Shown: positions 47,671 to 56,829 of the stretch, in pieces
Layout of the letters: each line of letters starts with the position of its first letter
Numbering within the stretch: position 1 is the stretch's first letter
Origin: Sva-07 sp963717385
Lineage (GTDB): Bacteria > Actinomycetota > Acidimicrobiia > Acidimicrobiales > Ilumatobacteraceae
Assembly: GCA_963717385.1 (NCBI GenBank)
Contig: CAVQWE010000010.1
Coordinates: 1 to 64,000 of the forward strand
DNA length: 64,000 nt
Direction of reading: 5' to 3'
Program-made: the position numbers and the translations under genes
Notes under the pieces: generated by a model
What the model saw: only the letters and a program-made list of their open reading frames with translations
Databases searched by the model: none
What the model was told of the DNA's origin: nothing

Positions 47671-48510
47671 TCAGGGTTGGCGTCGACCCAGCGCCGTCTC
47701 GGCGGCCCGGCGCATCACGTCGACGTCGGGAAGCCGACCGAGCCACGCCAACTGCTGCAAGGCCGCCTGGTGGATCAACATGCCGAGCCCGTCGATCGTT
47801 CGGGCGCCGACCAGACCTGCTCGACGCAGCCAGACGGTCTCGAGCGGGTGATACACGAGGTCGACCACGATCTGTTCGGCGTGCAGCAGTGCCGGGTCGC
47901 AGGGCAGGTCGCTCGGGGTCTCGGATGCTGCATCGACACCCATGCCAACGCTCGAGGCGTTGACCACGATGTCGGCCTCGGCGATGTCAGCTGTGGTGCC
48001 CACCGAGGCGACTGCTGCCAGGGCGCACGCCGACTCGGCGCGCTCGGCAGTTCTGTTGATCACCGCAACCGATGAGGCGCCGGCGCGACCGAGGGCGTCG
48101 ATGACCGAGCGGGCCGCCCCTCCTGCGCCGATCACCGCAATCCTGACACCGTCGATCTCGATACCCTCGCCGGCGAGCGACGACACGAATCCAGCACCAT
48201 CGGTGCTCGACCCGACGAGTTCGTCACCGTCCCAGCTCACGGTGTTGACCGAGCGGAGCGCCTGGGCGGCAGGGTCGAGGCGGTCGACCGCCGCGGCGAC
48301 ATCGTGCTTGTGCGGCATGGTGACCGACATCCCGGCCAACCCGAGTACTCGCATCGCTGCGACGGCTCCGGCAGCCTGACCGGCGGCCACATCGAATGCG
48401 GCGTAGGTCCAGTCGACTCCGGCTGCGTCGAATGCTGCCTGATGGATGGCCGGCGACAGGCTGTGCGCCACGGGCGAACCGATCAGCGCCGCCACCCGGC
48501 GCTGCGTCAC
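47671..48510 (-). CDS. aroE: Shikimate dehydrogenase
   Basis: NADP enzyme reducing 3-dehydroshikimate. 279 residues. LIGSPVAHSLSPAIHQAAF starts the substrate domain, SVTMPHKHD holds the catalytic lysine, NTVSWDGDELVGSSTDGAGF binds shikimate, and IGAGGAARSV is the NADP loop. GTG start overlaps the mltG stop (GTGA). Confidence 0.95.
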   Translation of the reverse strand: MTQRRVAALIGSPVAHSLSPAIHQAAFDAAGVDWTYAAFDVAAGQAAGAVAAMRVLGLAGMSVTMPHKHDVAAAVDRLDPAAQALRSVNTVSWDGDELVGSSTDGAGFVSSLAGEGIEIDGVRIAVIGAGGAARSVIDALGRAGASSVAVINRTAERAESACALAAVASVGTTADIAEADIVVNASSVGMGVDAASETPSDLPCDPALLHAEQIVVDLVYHPLETVWLRRAGLVGARTIDGLGMLIHQAALQQLAWLGRLPDVDVMRRAAETALGRRQP

Positions 48511-49745
48511 AGCAATCCGGCCTGACGAGCGAGTTCGACGTTGCGGAGGTGCTGCCAGTCTTCGGAGGCGAACACGTGACGACCGTCTTCATCGGCAATC
48601 ACGTAGAAGATGTACGCGCATTTGGTGGGATCGGAGAGTTCGGCACAGATCGGGTCGCCAGCCGGCGGATCCGGTGCGGGGTTCAGTGCCGCTTCGATGG
48701 ACGCACGACCAGGGTTGGCGATCGGTGTCGGCGGGAGCCCGGGACGCGCGTAGGTGTTGTACGGCCCGTCGATGACACGCAACTCGGCGAACGACAACTC
48801 GGGGTCGAGGCCTGCCACCTCGGCGCCGTACAGCACCGTTGCGTCGATCTGCAGCCGGGTCGGGTTGTCGGGCACCAACGCACTCAGCCCGAGACGGTTG
48901 TAGATGACTCGCGAAATCTTGGCCCGGTCTTCGGGGACCTTGGCTTCTCGTTCGATCATCGACGCGATGATCAGCGCCTCATAGGGGGTCACGCCGAGTG
49001 CACTCGACCGGTTGACGATGTCTTCCTGGTCGACGACGCGCTGCATGTTGGCGATCATCCGCTCGATGACCTGGCCCTCGCTCTCGGCGTTCGACACCTG
49101 ATAGGTGTCGGGGAACAACATGCCTTCCAGCGATGTCACGCCTGGCGGCTGCCACGGAGAGCGAAGCGTGCCGTCGGTCGCTGCTTGCATGAAGCCGTCA
49201 GCGGTCAAACGTGGCACCGAGGTGTCGAGCCGATCGGCCATACGGGTGAGCGTGAACCCCTCGGGGAACGTCACCTTGCTGTAGGTCTGACCCGGTGGGG
49301 TGCGCAGGCGGCCGAGCACGTTGCCCATGTGATCGCTGGGGCGGATCTCGTAGTAGCCGGGGGTCAGCTCGAGACCGCCTTCGCGCTCGACGTACCACTC
49401 GAAGATCCCGGGGTCGGAGATCAAGCCGTCGTCGGCCAGGCGTTGCGACACCGATTCGAGGTCGTCGTCGTCGTTGACGGTGAAACTCTGCACCGCTCCG
49501 GTGGCGCCTTCAGGGTTGATCTTGCCGAGATACCACCAGCCGACCGCTCCAGCCAGCAAGATGGCCACGACCGCGACCGCCATCGAAGCCCAGACCACCC
49601 ATTTGAGGGTGCGTCGCTCGCCCCGGAGGCGTTCGATCGAGCCGGTCTGGTCGGTGACATCCCACGGGTCGCTGACCCAGTCGACGGCCGGACGAGAATC
49701 GGGATCGACCTGCGCTTCGGGCAGGAGCGGGTCGAGCTGGGTCAT
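48507..49745 (-). CDS. mltG: Endolytic transglycosylase MltG
   Basis: Inner-membrane enzyme that cuts new glycan strands and sets their length. 412 residues: a cytosolic N-terminus (about 1-45), one membrane segment (about 48-72), a LysM-like part, then the YceG domain with ASMIEREAKVPEDR (catalytic Glu) and SRVIYNRL. The ATG 49745 overlaps the ruvX stop (ATGA); an in-frame ATG 15 codons upstream is less likely. Confidence 0.94.
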   Translation of the reverse strand: MTQLDPLLPEAQVDPDSRPAVDWVSDPWDVTDQTGSIERLRGERRTLKWVVWASMAVAVVAILLAGAVGWWYLGKINPEGATGAVQSFTVNDDDDLESVSQRLADDGLISDPGIFEWYVEREGGLELTPGYYEIRPSDHMGNVLGRLRTPPGQTYSKVTFPEGFTLTRMADRLDTSVPRLTADGFMQAATDGTLRSPWQPPGVTSLEGMLFPDTYQVSNAESEGQVIERMIANMQRVVDQEDIVNRSSALGVTPYEALIIASMIEREAKVPEDRAKISRVIYNRLGLSALVPDNPTRLQIDATVLYGAEVAGLDPELSFAELRVIDGPYNTYARPGLPPTPIANPGRASIEAALNPAPDPPAGDPICAELSDPTKCAYIFYVIADEDGRHVFASEDWQHLRNVELARQAGLL

Positions 49746-50209
49746 GACACGCCACCCGCCGCCCACGTGGATGCTCGGTGATCGAGCCAAGCCTGCAGCA
49801 TCACCGCTGCGGCGACCTTGTCGACCACCTTGCGGCGCTGACGCGCATCGAGGCCGGCTTCGAGCATGCCGCGCTCGGCGGTCACCGTGGTGAACCGCTC
49901 GTCGTACATCTGGACCTGCACTCCGACCACGCTAGCCAGCTGTTTGGCCTCCGTCTCGGCAGAGCGAGCCGCCGGCCCGGTGCTGCCATCGAGCGAGAGT
50001 GGCAGACCGACGACGACCACCTCCGCTTCCTCGTCGCGCACGAGCTTCGCAATGGCAGCATGGTCGTGGCGGCGCGACGACGAGCGGTGAACGGTGGTGA
50101 GCGCCGACGCGATCGTGCCGGAGGTGTCGCTGACGGCAATGCCGATTCGCTTGGAACCCAGGTCGATGCCGAGCGCCCGTACCCCGGGTGGCCGGCCGCT
50201 GCGGCTCAC
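49742..50209 (-). CDS. ruvX: RuvX/YqgF, RNase H-fold pre-16S rRNA nuclease
   Basis: 155 residues. GIDLGSKRIGIAVSD is the RNase H-like metal loop, VVVGLPLSLDG the central strand, and YDERFTTVTAE the late acidic motif. Thought to process pre-16S rRNA 5' ends. GTGA-type overlap with alaS upstream and ATGA with mltG downstream. Confidence 0.94.
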   Translation of the reverse strand: MSRSGRPPGVRALGIDLGSKRIGIAVSDTSGTIASALTTVHRSSSRRHDHAAIAKLVRDEEAEVVVVGLPLSLDGSTGPAARSAETEAKQLASVVGVQVQMYDERFTTVTAERGMLEAGLDARQRRKVVDKVAAAVMLQAWLDHRASTWAAGGVS

Positions 50210-52845
50210 GTGGAGCTGGCGACCAGACCCGCCGCCGCCTGGGAGGCCAGCTCGAGCGCCGCTGGGATCCCGGTGACGTCTTTGCCGCCGGCCGTTGCGA
50301 TGTCACCCTTGCCGCCACCTCCGCCGCCAACGGCCTTCGCAGCATCCTTGATCAGCCCGGACGCATTCCAGCCGCTGCCGACCTCGACTGCCGCGACCAG
50401 TCCGACACCACCGCTGGTGGTTTCGCCGATCAGCACCACCAGCCGGATGCCGGGGTGCTGACGGACAGCGATGGCCAGTTCACGCAGATCGCCTGGGTTG
50501 AGCCCGTCGACCTGAGTGACGAGCACACCCTCGTGGGCGATGGCAGCCAGTTCACCGGCGCGGCCCATGGCGAGCTGCGCCCGCAACGACTTGATCTCTT
50601 CCTGCAGCGACTTCGCCTCGTCGAGCTTGCGTTGCACCCCGACCAACAGTTCATCGGACGATGCGCCCACCAGTCGGGCGGCGTCGGCGATCAGCTGCTC
50701 GTCGCGTTGCAGCAACGCCACGCTGGCCGCGCCGGTGACCGCTTCGATACGGCGCAGGTTCGAGCCGATCGACGATTCGCTGACCACCTTGACGGTGCCG
50801 ATGTCGCCGGTGGCACGCACATGGGTGCCACCGCACAACTCGATCGAGGAGCCGGCCTCGAGGACACGGACGATGTCGCCGTACTTGTCGCCGAAGAACG
50901 CAATCGCTCCCAGCGCCTCGGCCTCGTCCTTGGTGGTCTCGAAGATGCGAGTCGGGGTGTTGTCGAGCGTTTCGGCGTTGGCCAGCCGTTCGATCTCGGC
51001 GATCTGTTCGTCGGTGACCGCTTCGTAGTGGCTGAAGTCGAAGCGCAGCCGATCGGGTCCGACCATCGACCCGGCTTGCTTGACGTGGTCGCCGAGTACC
51101 TGGCGAAGCGCGTGGTGCAGCAGGTGGGTGGCGGTGTGGTTGCGTCGGATGGCGCCGCGCCGCTCGCTGTCGATCGAAGCGGTGGCGGCCTGTCCTGGCG
51201 TGACCTGCCCGTCGATGCGGGCGCGATGGCGCCGGAGATTGGGCAGCGCAAAGGTGGTGTCGAGCACCGTGGCGGTGCCGGTGTCGGTCTGGATGGTGCC
51301 GGTGTCACCGATCTGACCACCGGACTCGGCGTAGAACGGCGTGCGATCGAGGAACACGTCGACAAGACCAGACTCGCCGTCGGCGACGTCGACCGGGACC
51401 ACGGCGAGCACACGGCTCTCGGAGGTGTCGTCGACGTAGCCGACGAACTCGGTGACGCCGAACTGTTCGACGACGTCTCGGTAGGCGTCGAGGTCGACGC
51501 CGTCGCCAGCACCCTTCTGAGCGGCTTTGGCCCGGTCGCGCTGGGCAGCCATCTCTGTGGTGAATCCGGCGAGATCGACGCTCACATCGCGTTCGCCCGT
51601 GATCTCCTGGGTGAGTTCGAGCGGGAAACCGTACGTGTCGTGGAGCAAGAACGCCGTCGAACCCGACAGTTCGGTCGGGTTGCTTTCGAGTTCTCCGTCG
51701 AGGATGCCGAGACCGTGCTTGAGGGTCTGGCGGAAGCGCTCCTCCTCCTTGGTCATCACGCTGACGACGAAGTCGCGGTTCTTGATGATGTCGGGATACG
51801 CGTTGCCCATCACGTCGATGGCGACCTCGGTGAGACGGGGCATCACGAGCGATTCGGTGCCGAGCAGGTAGGCGTAGCGAACCGCACGGCGAATGATGCG
51901 GCGCAGCACATAGCCACGCGCCTCGTTCGACGGGAAGACGCCGTCGTTGACGAGCATGGCGCCCGACCGTGCGTGCTCGGCGAGCACACGCATGGCGAAA
52001 CTGTCGCGGTCGTCGTAGTCGCCGACCCGGTACGACTTGCCGGTGATCGAACACGCCTCGTCGATCAGCGGTTGCATCAGATCGGTCTCCCAGACCGAGT
52101 CGACACCCTGCACGAGCGCGAGGATGCGTTCGAGGCCGGCACCGGTGTCGATCGACGGCTTCGGCAGCGGCGTGCGGCTGCCGTCGGGCGCCTGGTCGAA
52201 CTGCATGAACACGAGGTTCCAGAACTCCATGAACCGGTCGCCGGCGGGATCGCCGAGGGGGCCACCCTCCGGCCCGAACGCGGGGCCACGGTCGATGTGA
52301 ATCTCGCTGCACGGTCCGCACGGACCGGTGTCGCCGGCCTGCCAGAAGTTGTCCTTGTCGCCGAGACGCTGGATGCGATCCATGGGCACACCGACGATCT
52401 CGTGCCAGATCGCCTCGGCCTCGTCGTCGGACTCGTGCACGGTGATCCACAGTTGGTCGCCGTCGAAGCCCCAGCCACCGTTGGCGGGGTCGCCCGTGAC
52501 GAGGTCCCAGCTCCACGGGATCGCCGACTCCTTGAAGTAGTCGCCGAAGCTGAAGTTGCCGAGCATCTCGAAGAACACGAGGTGGCGCTTCGTGCGCCCG
52601 ACGTCGTCGAGGTCGTTGTGCTTGCCGCCTGCACGAGCGCACTTCTGCGAGCTCACGGCGCGCAGGAACGGCGGCTGCTCGTCGCCCACGAAGTACGGCT
52701 TGAAGGGCAGCATCCCTGCAACGTTGAACAGCACGGTGGGGTCGTGCGGGATGAGGCTCGCCGAGGGCACGACGGTGTGGTCCTTCGCTGCGAAGAAGTC
52801 GCGGAAGGAGTCGCGCAGTTGGTCGGCGTTCATCGAGACGGTCAT
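50206..52845 (-). CDS. alaS: Alanine--tRNA ligase
   Basis: 879 residues, full length. Class II core with FFAAKDHTVVPSASLIPHDPTVLFNVAGM, tRNA-recognition region, editing domain with NHTATHLLHHAL and the zinc motif SSIELCGGTHV, and a C-terminal oligomerisation domain ending in a Gly-rich DHHA1-like stretch (GSGWNASGLIKDAAKAVGGGGGG-type, shown only in part). ATG 52845 gives MTVSMNADQ; a second ATG is four codons on. TAGGCT lies 10 bases upstream. Confidence 0.96.
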   Translation of the reverse strand: MTVSMNADQLRDSFRDFFAAKDHTVVPSASLIPHDPTVLFNVAGMLPFKPYFVGDEQPPFLRAVSSQKCARAGGKHNDLDDVGRTKRHLVFFEMLGNFSFGDYFKESAIPWSWDLVTGDPANGGWGFDGDQLWITVHESDDEAEAIWHEIVGVPMDRIQRLGDKDNFWQAGDTGPCGPCSEIHIDRGPAFGPEGGPLGDPAGDRFMEFWNLVFMQFDQAPDGSRTPLPKPSIDTGAGLERILALVQGVDSVWETDLMQPLIDEACSITGKSYRVGDYDDRDSFAMRVLAEHARSGAMLVNDGVFPSNEARGYVLRRIIRRAVRYAYLLGTESLVMPRLTEVAIDVMGNAYPDIIKNRDFVVSVMTKEEERFRQTLKHGLGILDGELESNPTELSGSTAFLLHDTYGFPLELTQEITGERDVSVDLAGFTTEMAAQRDRAKAAQKGAGDGVDLDAYRDVVEQFGVTEFVGYVDDTSESRVLAVVPVDVADGESGLVDVFLDRTPFYAESGGQIGDTGTIQTDTGTATVLDTTFALPNLRRHRARIDGQVTPGQAATASIDSERRGAIRRNHTATHLLHHALRQVLGDHVKQAGSMVGPDRLRFDFSHYEAVTDEQIAEIERLANAETLDNTPTRIFETTKDEAEALGAIAFFGDKYGDIVRVLEAGSSIELCGGTHVRATGDIGTVKVVSESSIGSNLRRIEAVTGAASVALLQRDEQLIADAARLVGASSDELLVGVQRKLDEAKSLQEEIKSLRAQLAMGRAGELAAIAHEGVLVTQVDGLNPGDLRELAIAVRQHPGIRLVVLIGETTSGGVGLVAAVEVGSGWNASGLIKDAAKAVGGGGGGKGDIATAGGKDVTGIPAALELASQAAAGLVASST

Positions 52846-52871
52846 ATCCCGGCCGAGCCTAGCGACGCCGG

Positions 52872-52877
52872 TAGCTT
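52872..52877 (+). promoter_or_regulatory. Putative leaderless -10 hexamer
   Basis: TAGCTT, 8 bases before the GTG at 52886. Confidence 0.45.
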
Positions 52878-52885
52878 GCTCAGCC

Positions 52886-53629
52886 GTGAGTACATCGCCG
52901 GACGACCTGCACGAATGGATCAGCTTCGAAGATCCGAACGAACACCGCACATGGCTGTTCGACGCCACCTACCTGCGCTCGAACTACATGTGCATCTACG
53001 GCTGCGGTTGCAAGGGCATCCTCGACGAACCGGCCCCAGAGCTCCAACTCGGCTGTTGCAGCTTCGGCGCTCACTTCGCCGACGCCGACGATGTGAAGAA
53101 CCTCGAGCAGTACGTCGAACGGCTCGAGCCCCGACACATGCAGTTCCACGCCAAGATGAAGAAGAAGGGCTACCTGCGCGACGGCGAGCCCGACGACGAC
53201 GGCAATCCGGTCACGGTGACACGACTCGTCGACGACGCCTGCATCTTCTTGAACCGCGTCGGCTTCGACGGGGGCGTCGGCTGCGCACTGCACATCGCCG
53301 CTGCCGAAGCCGACGAACGGCCGATGGACTGGAAACCTTCGGTGTGCTGGCAGGTCCCAATCCGGCTCGAACACTCCACCGACGAATCGGGCCATGTCAC
53401 CTCACGGTTACGCGAATGGAAACGGCGCGACTGGGGCGAGGGCGGCGACGAGTTCGGCTGGTGGTGCACCGAGGAACCCGATGCGTTCGTCGGCAGCGAA
53501 CCGCTGTACGTCTCCGCCAGAGATGACATCGTCGAGCTCGTCGGCAAGAAGATCTACGAGACGATGGCCTCGCTGCTCGAGCGCCCCAACTGGGTGCCGC
53601 TCCCCCATCCGGCCGTACGCCGGACGTGA
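52886..53629 (+). CDS. Cysteine-rich protein, DUF3109/YkgJ-like (putative metal or Fe-S binding)
   Basis: 247 residues, function not known. Cysteines are grouped: C36, C40, C42 (MCIYGCGCKG), C57-C58 (GCCSFGAHF), C119 (DDACIFLNR), C133 with H136 (GCALHIAAA) and C154 (PSVCWQVP). The spacing, and phrases such as CCSFGAHF, resemble the zinc/iron-chelating YkgJ-DUF3109 group. The C-terminal WWCTEEPDAF adds another cysteine. GTG start with TAGCTT 8 bases upstream, divergent from alaS. Confidence 0.6.
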   Translation: MSTSPDDLHEWISFEDPNEHRTWLFDATYLRSNYMCIYGCGCKGILDEPAPELQLGCCSFGAHFADADDVKNLEQYVERLEPRHMQFHAKMKKKGYLRDGEPDDDGNPVTVTRLVDDACIFLNRVGFDGGVGCALHIAAAEADERPMDWKPSVCWQVPIRLEHSTDESGHVTSRLREWKRRDWGEGGDEFGWWCTEEPDAFVGSEPLYVSARDDIVELVGKKIYETMASLLERPNWVPLPHPAVRRT

Positions 53630-53632
53630 TGC

Positions 53633-53833
53633 TCAGTCGTCCTGGTCGTCGTCGTCGTCGAAGGTGACGCCGTACTTCTCGGCGAGCGCAGCATATTCGT
53701 CGTCGTCATCGGCACCACCGCCGTTGGACTCCGCCGGGGCAGCACGATCGCCGAAGCCAAGATCAAAGGCTCCGGGACCGGACTGCTTCAGTTTTCTCGC
53801 CTCTTCGAACCGACGATGACGACCCTTCTTCAC
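53633..53833 (-). CDS. Small DUF3073-like protein
   Basis: 66 residues: a basic start (KKGRHRRFEEARKLKQ) and a very acidic end (YGVTFDDDDDQDD). This matches the layout of actinobacterial DUF3073 proteins. The GTG at 53833 is favoured, since residues upstream in the same frame look non-coding. Function unknown. Confidence 0.6.
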   Translation of the reverse strand: MKKGRHRRFEEARKLKQSGPGAFDLGFGDRAAPAESNGGGADDDDEYAALAEKYGVTFDDDDDQDD

Positions 53834-53955
53834 GACAGGGCTCCCACACTCTAGAAAGCTGACATTGGGGCAGAGGTTAGCGGCGGGACCAGGGATTTCT
53901 CGGGTGTCCGTCGAATTGTCCACCGTCGGCCAACAGCTGCCGACGAGGTGGGATC

Positions 53956-55130
53956 TCAGTCGGTGACGGCGTGCAAGCGCAGGCGGCCCTGCGGATCGAA
54001 TGTGAGCCCGGCTTCGCCACCCACCAGACGCCGGATGCCGTCGCCGACCAGCTCGTTGCGCCAGCCGGACCCGAGACGGGCGTCATCGTCGCCGCGCAGG
54101 AACGCCACGATGTCTGCCCGCGTGGCCAACAGCGTGGGATCGAGCCGCTCGTCGCGCGCCAACTGGCCCACCCATGCCGACACCAAGGTCACCGCCGGGC
54201 GCATGTTGCGGTCGAGGTCGTCGGCGGATGGTGGCGACGGCGGTGCCGTCGCCCCTTTGGCTGCCCGCACCGCTTCGAGGATTTCGTCGGCGATACCCCC
54301 GCGAGAGTGCCGGTCATCGACACCGCGCGCCTGCGAGGAGCTCTTTCGTCGACGACGGGGCACGCTGCGAGATTCCGAGAATGGCGAGATCCGGGAGCAC
54401 CTGTCGCACCGGAACGTCGGTGCGCATCGCGCGCCGTTCACGCCACGCCGCCACGCTCTGGGCAACCGCACGGGCGTTCGGCCGCAGCGACCGGGCATCT
54501 TTGAGCCGCAGCCAGGCATCGTCGGGTGCCGACCCGCTGGTCGGACGCGTCCTCAGCTCCTCACAGGCGTCCTCGGCCCACCCGAGGCGCTGGGCTTCGG
54601 CGAGCTGCGCCACGAGCCGCTCGTGCACTTCGAGCAGGTATTCGACATCGACCGCCGCGTATTGACATTGGCTGTCGCTGAGCGGACGGCGCAACCAGTC
54701 GGTCAGGCGATCGCCCTTGGGCGGCGAGACGCCGATCTCGCCCTGCAGCAGCGACACGAGCGACGGCGTGCCGTATCCGACGAACCCGGCGGCGAGCTGC
54801 GTGTCGAACATCTTCGCGGGCACCGCACCCACGGCGTGGGTGAGCACGTCGAGATCCTGCTGGGCCGCGTGGATCACGCAGAGCGACTCGGACGGCGAAG
54901 AGTCGTGCGAACGGCCTGACATCGACGCCGAGTGGGTCGATCAGCGCCAGCTGCTGACCATCGTCGGTGCGCCAGGCCACCTGCACCAGCGCCAGCTTCG
55001 GGTAATAGGTTCGCTCGCGGTGGAATTCGGTGTCGAGCGCGTACCGCGGCTGGTCGGTCAGGGTCTCGACCAGCTCCTCGAAGTCACCTTGGTTGTCGAT
55101 CCAGCGATACGAGATGGGTGAATCAGGCAC
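53956..55130 (-). CDS. rnd: Ribonuclease D family 3'-5' exonuclease with HRDC domain (two frame breaks here)
   Basis: DEDD exonuclease: ALDTEFHRERTYYPKLALVQVAW (metal Asp/Glu), VIHAAQQDLDVL, FDTQLAAGFVGYGT and QYAAVDVEYLLEVHERL. The HRDC-type C-terminus contains LPDLAILGISQRAPSS. The pieces lie in three frames. Extra bases near 54893-54905 and at about 54331 account for this. From an upstream ATG at 55160 the span is 3n+2, as two insertions require. GTG 55130 is given as start because it overlaps the rhodanese stop by 8 bases. Confidence 0.87.
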
Positions 55131-55452
55131 CAGCGGCACCGGATTCGGCGCCCGTGGCAATGTCGAGACCTGCGCCCGCCCAGGCGATCATGCCGCCCGT
55201 GACGTTGACCACGTTGAGCCCTTGCTCGCCGAGGAACTGACACGCCTGGCCCGAACGCGCACCGGACCGACACACGACGTACGTCGGGTCGCCATCGAAG
55301 TGTTCGACGCTGCCGGGCACGGTGGCGAGCGGCACCAGCATGGCGTGAGCGATGTGTCCCTGCTCCCACTCGACGGGCTCGCGCACGTCGATGACGCGTA
55401 CCGAGCTGCCGAGTGCGGCCAGGTCTTGAACCGAGATTTCCTGAATGGTCAC
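55123..55452 (-). CDS. Rhodanese-like domain protein
   Basis: 109 residues, single rhodanese domain. VRVIDVREPVEWEQGHIAHA begins the fold and YVVCRSGARSGQA holds the active-site cysteine loop (CRSGARS). Single-domain forms carry persulfide sulfur; the partner is unknown. TACTCT lies 7 bases before the GTG at 55452, inside the end of mobA. Confidence 0.88.
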   Translation of the reverse strand: MTIQEISVQDLAALGSSVRVIDVREPVEWEQGHIAHAMLVPLATVPGSVEHFDGDPTYVVCRSGARSGQACQFLGEQGLNVVNVTGGMIAWAGAGLDIATGAESGAAGA

Positions 55453-55456
55453 GGCG

Positions 55457-56032
55457 TCAAGAGTATCCACCGAGTTCGTCTGGAGTGTTGATGTTGAGGA
55501 GGGCCTCGGAGTCGACATCGACCAGCACCCGATCGAGGCGTTCGATCGCCACGTGCAGGGCTCGCTCGCCGAGGTCGTACATCTCGCGGAGCACACCAAC
55601 CGACGACACCCGCCAGATCGCACACGTCGGCTCGACCCGCGTCGTGTGCGCCACCACCACGTCGGCATCGGGCCGCGTCCTCGCTGCGTCGACCATCGGC
55701 GCCAAGGCGATGCCGCTCAGCAGTGGCATGTCGCACGCTGCCACGAAGACATCAACCGCCGCGGCTTCGCTCGCGAACAGCTCGAGCAGTCCGAGCACCC
55801 CTCCGAGTGGACCCGATCCGGGGTACTGGTCGGCTACGAACGGGAGACCCAGCGCCAGCAACTCACCAGGGTCGCCGCCGGAGGCGAGCACCCGCGTGCA
55901 TCCCGCTTCTCGCAGTGCTGCCGCGACCCGGGCGGCCATGGGCACCCCGTCGATTTCGATCAGCGCCTTGGTCCGGCCCATCCGCCGACTCGAGCCGCCG
56001 GTGAGCACCGCGCCCACCAGGACGGGCGACAC
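55457..56032 (-). CDS. mobA: MobA-like molybdenum cofactor guanylyltransferase
   Basis: Adds GMP to molybdopterin. 191 residues from GTG 56032. LTGGSSRRMGRTKAL (about 10-24) is the nucleotide-binding signature, VAACDMPLLSG the metal-binding Asp loop, and NINTPDEL the usual C-terminal motif. In-frame upstream codons overlap the DUF3151 gene and look non-coding. Confidence 0.88.
   Translation of the reverse strand: MSPVLVGAVLTGGSSRRMGRTKALIEIDGVPMAARVAAALREAGCTRVLASGGDPGELLALGLPFVADQYPGSGPLGGVLGLLELFASEAAAVDVFVAACDMPLLSGIALAPMVDAARTRPDADVVVAHTTRVEPTCAIWRVSSVGVLREMYDLGERALHVAIERLDRVLVDVDSEALLNINTPDELGGYS
55460..55465 (-). promoter_or_regulatory. Putative leaderless -10 hexamer
   Basis: TACTCT on the minus strand, 7 bases before the GTG at 55452. 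Confidence 0.5.
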
Positions 56033-56042
56033 CCCCGCCAGG

Positions 56043-56478
56043 TCAGCCAGCAGGGATCCCCGTCGGGTCGAGCTGCAGCAGGAAGGTGCGGCATCGTTCG
56101 GCTTCGTCGGTCTCGCCGATCTCGGCGGCCATCTCGACCGAGCCCGCGCAGCGCCCGGAGAAATCCGCGGTTGGTCGGCTCGGCCCAGCGGACGTACCCG
56201 CTCCCCCGCCATCCGTTCGCTCGAAGTGTGTCGAGACCACGGTGGTAGCCGACCCGATAGGCCGCGTACCGCTCCATTGGGTCGCGCCCGAGATCGCCCA
56301 GCTCGGCCCAACCGTCGAGGTGACGCGGCGCCGACGCCACCACCTCGGCGACCGCCTCGCGTCGCTGCTCGATCGGCTGAGCGATCGCTGCGGCGAGGCG
56401 CGCTGCCAGCGCTGGATCGGCGGCGGCGATGACGGTGGTCGGGAGACCCGACGAGAACTGGATTGGCTGGTCGCTCAC
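56043..56478 (-). CDS. DUF3151 family protein (frameshifted in this sequence)
   Basis: Actinobacterial protein of unknown function. APRHLDGWAELGDLGRDPMERYAAYRVGYHRGLDTLRANGWRG-type stretches (phrases APRHLDGWAELG, YRVGYHRGLDTLR, GWRGSGYVRW, EPTNRGFLRAL) match the family. The tail EMAAEIGETDEAERCRTFL is in another frame. One extra G in a GGG run near 56148 explains it (span 3n+1). Corrected length ~144 residues. TACGAT lies 7 bases before the GTG. Confidence 0.8.
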
Positions 56479-56485
56479 GCGTCGG

Positions 56486-56491
56486 ATCGTA
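56486..56491 (-). promoter_or_regulatory. Putative leaderless -10 hexamer
   Basis: TACGAT on the minus strand, 7 bases before the GTG at 56478. Confidence 0.5.
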
Positions 56492-56513
56492 GGCGACGGC
56501 GCGATGTTCGACC

Positions 56514-56519
56514 TACAGT
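56514..56519 (+). promoter_or_regulatory. Putative leaderless -10 hexamer
   Basis: TACAGT, 6 bases before the GTG at 56526. Confidence 0.5.
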
Positions 56520-56525
56520 GCTCGA

Positions 56526-56825
56526 GTGCTCGGCCTGACTCTCGACGACGCCAAGACGATCGCGATCGTGGCGGCAACGGTGCTCGCCGTCGGGGCGGTC
56601 GTCTCGTTCTGGATCATGAAGTCGATCGCGCAGAAGGTTGCGGTTGCAGCGCTGTTCGCGTTGCTGGCATTCGCCGTGTGGACACAGCGGGTGTCGTTGC
56701 AGGACTGCGCCGACAAGGTGCAGGACAACTTCGAATTGGCGGCATCCGATGTGGTGGTCGTCGACACCGAGTGCTCCTTCTTCGGTGTCACCGTGACCAT
56801 TTCCGACCCTCGCTCGGATCGCTAG
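56526..56825 (+). CDS. Small membrane protein with two membrane segments
   Basis: 99 residues, not recognised. Hydrophobic segments at about residues 9-31 and 36-53 leave a ~45-residue C-terminal part with two cysteines (about C61 and C83), which could form a disulfide if outside the cell. It is 4 bases upstream of the MFS gene, so probably co-transcribed. Confidence 0.65.
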   Translation: MLGLTLDDAKTIAIVAATVLAVGAVVSFWIMKSIAQKVAVAALFALLAFAVWTQRVSLQDCADKVQDNFELAASDVVVVDTECSFFGVTVTISDPRSDR

Positions 56826-56829
56826 CGCC

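Noticed and set aside
50188..53526. A 1112-codon open frame on the plus strand
   Set aside because: It is antisense to alaS, whose 879 residues carry all family motifs. Long antisense frames are common in high-GC genes with G/C in the third codon position. The translation resembles no family.
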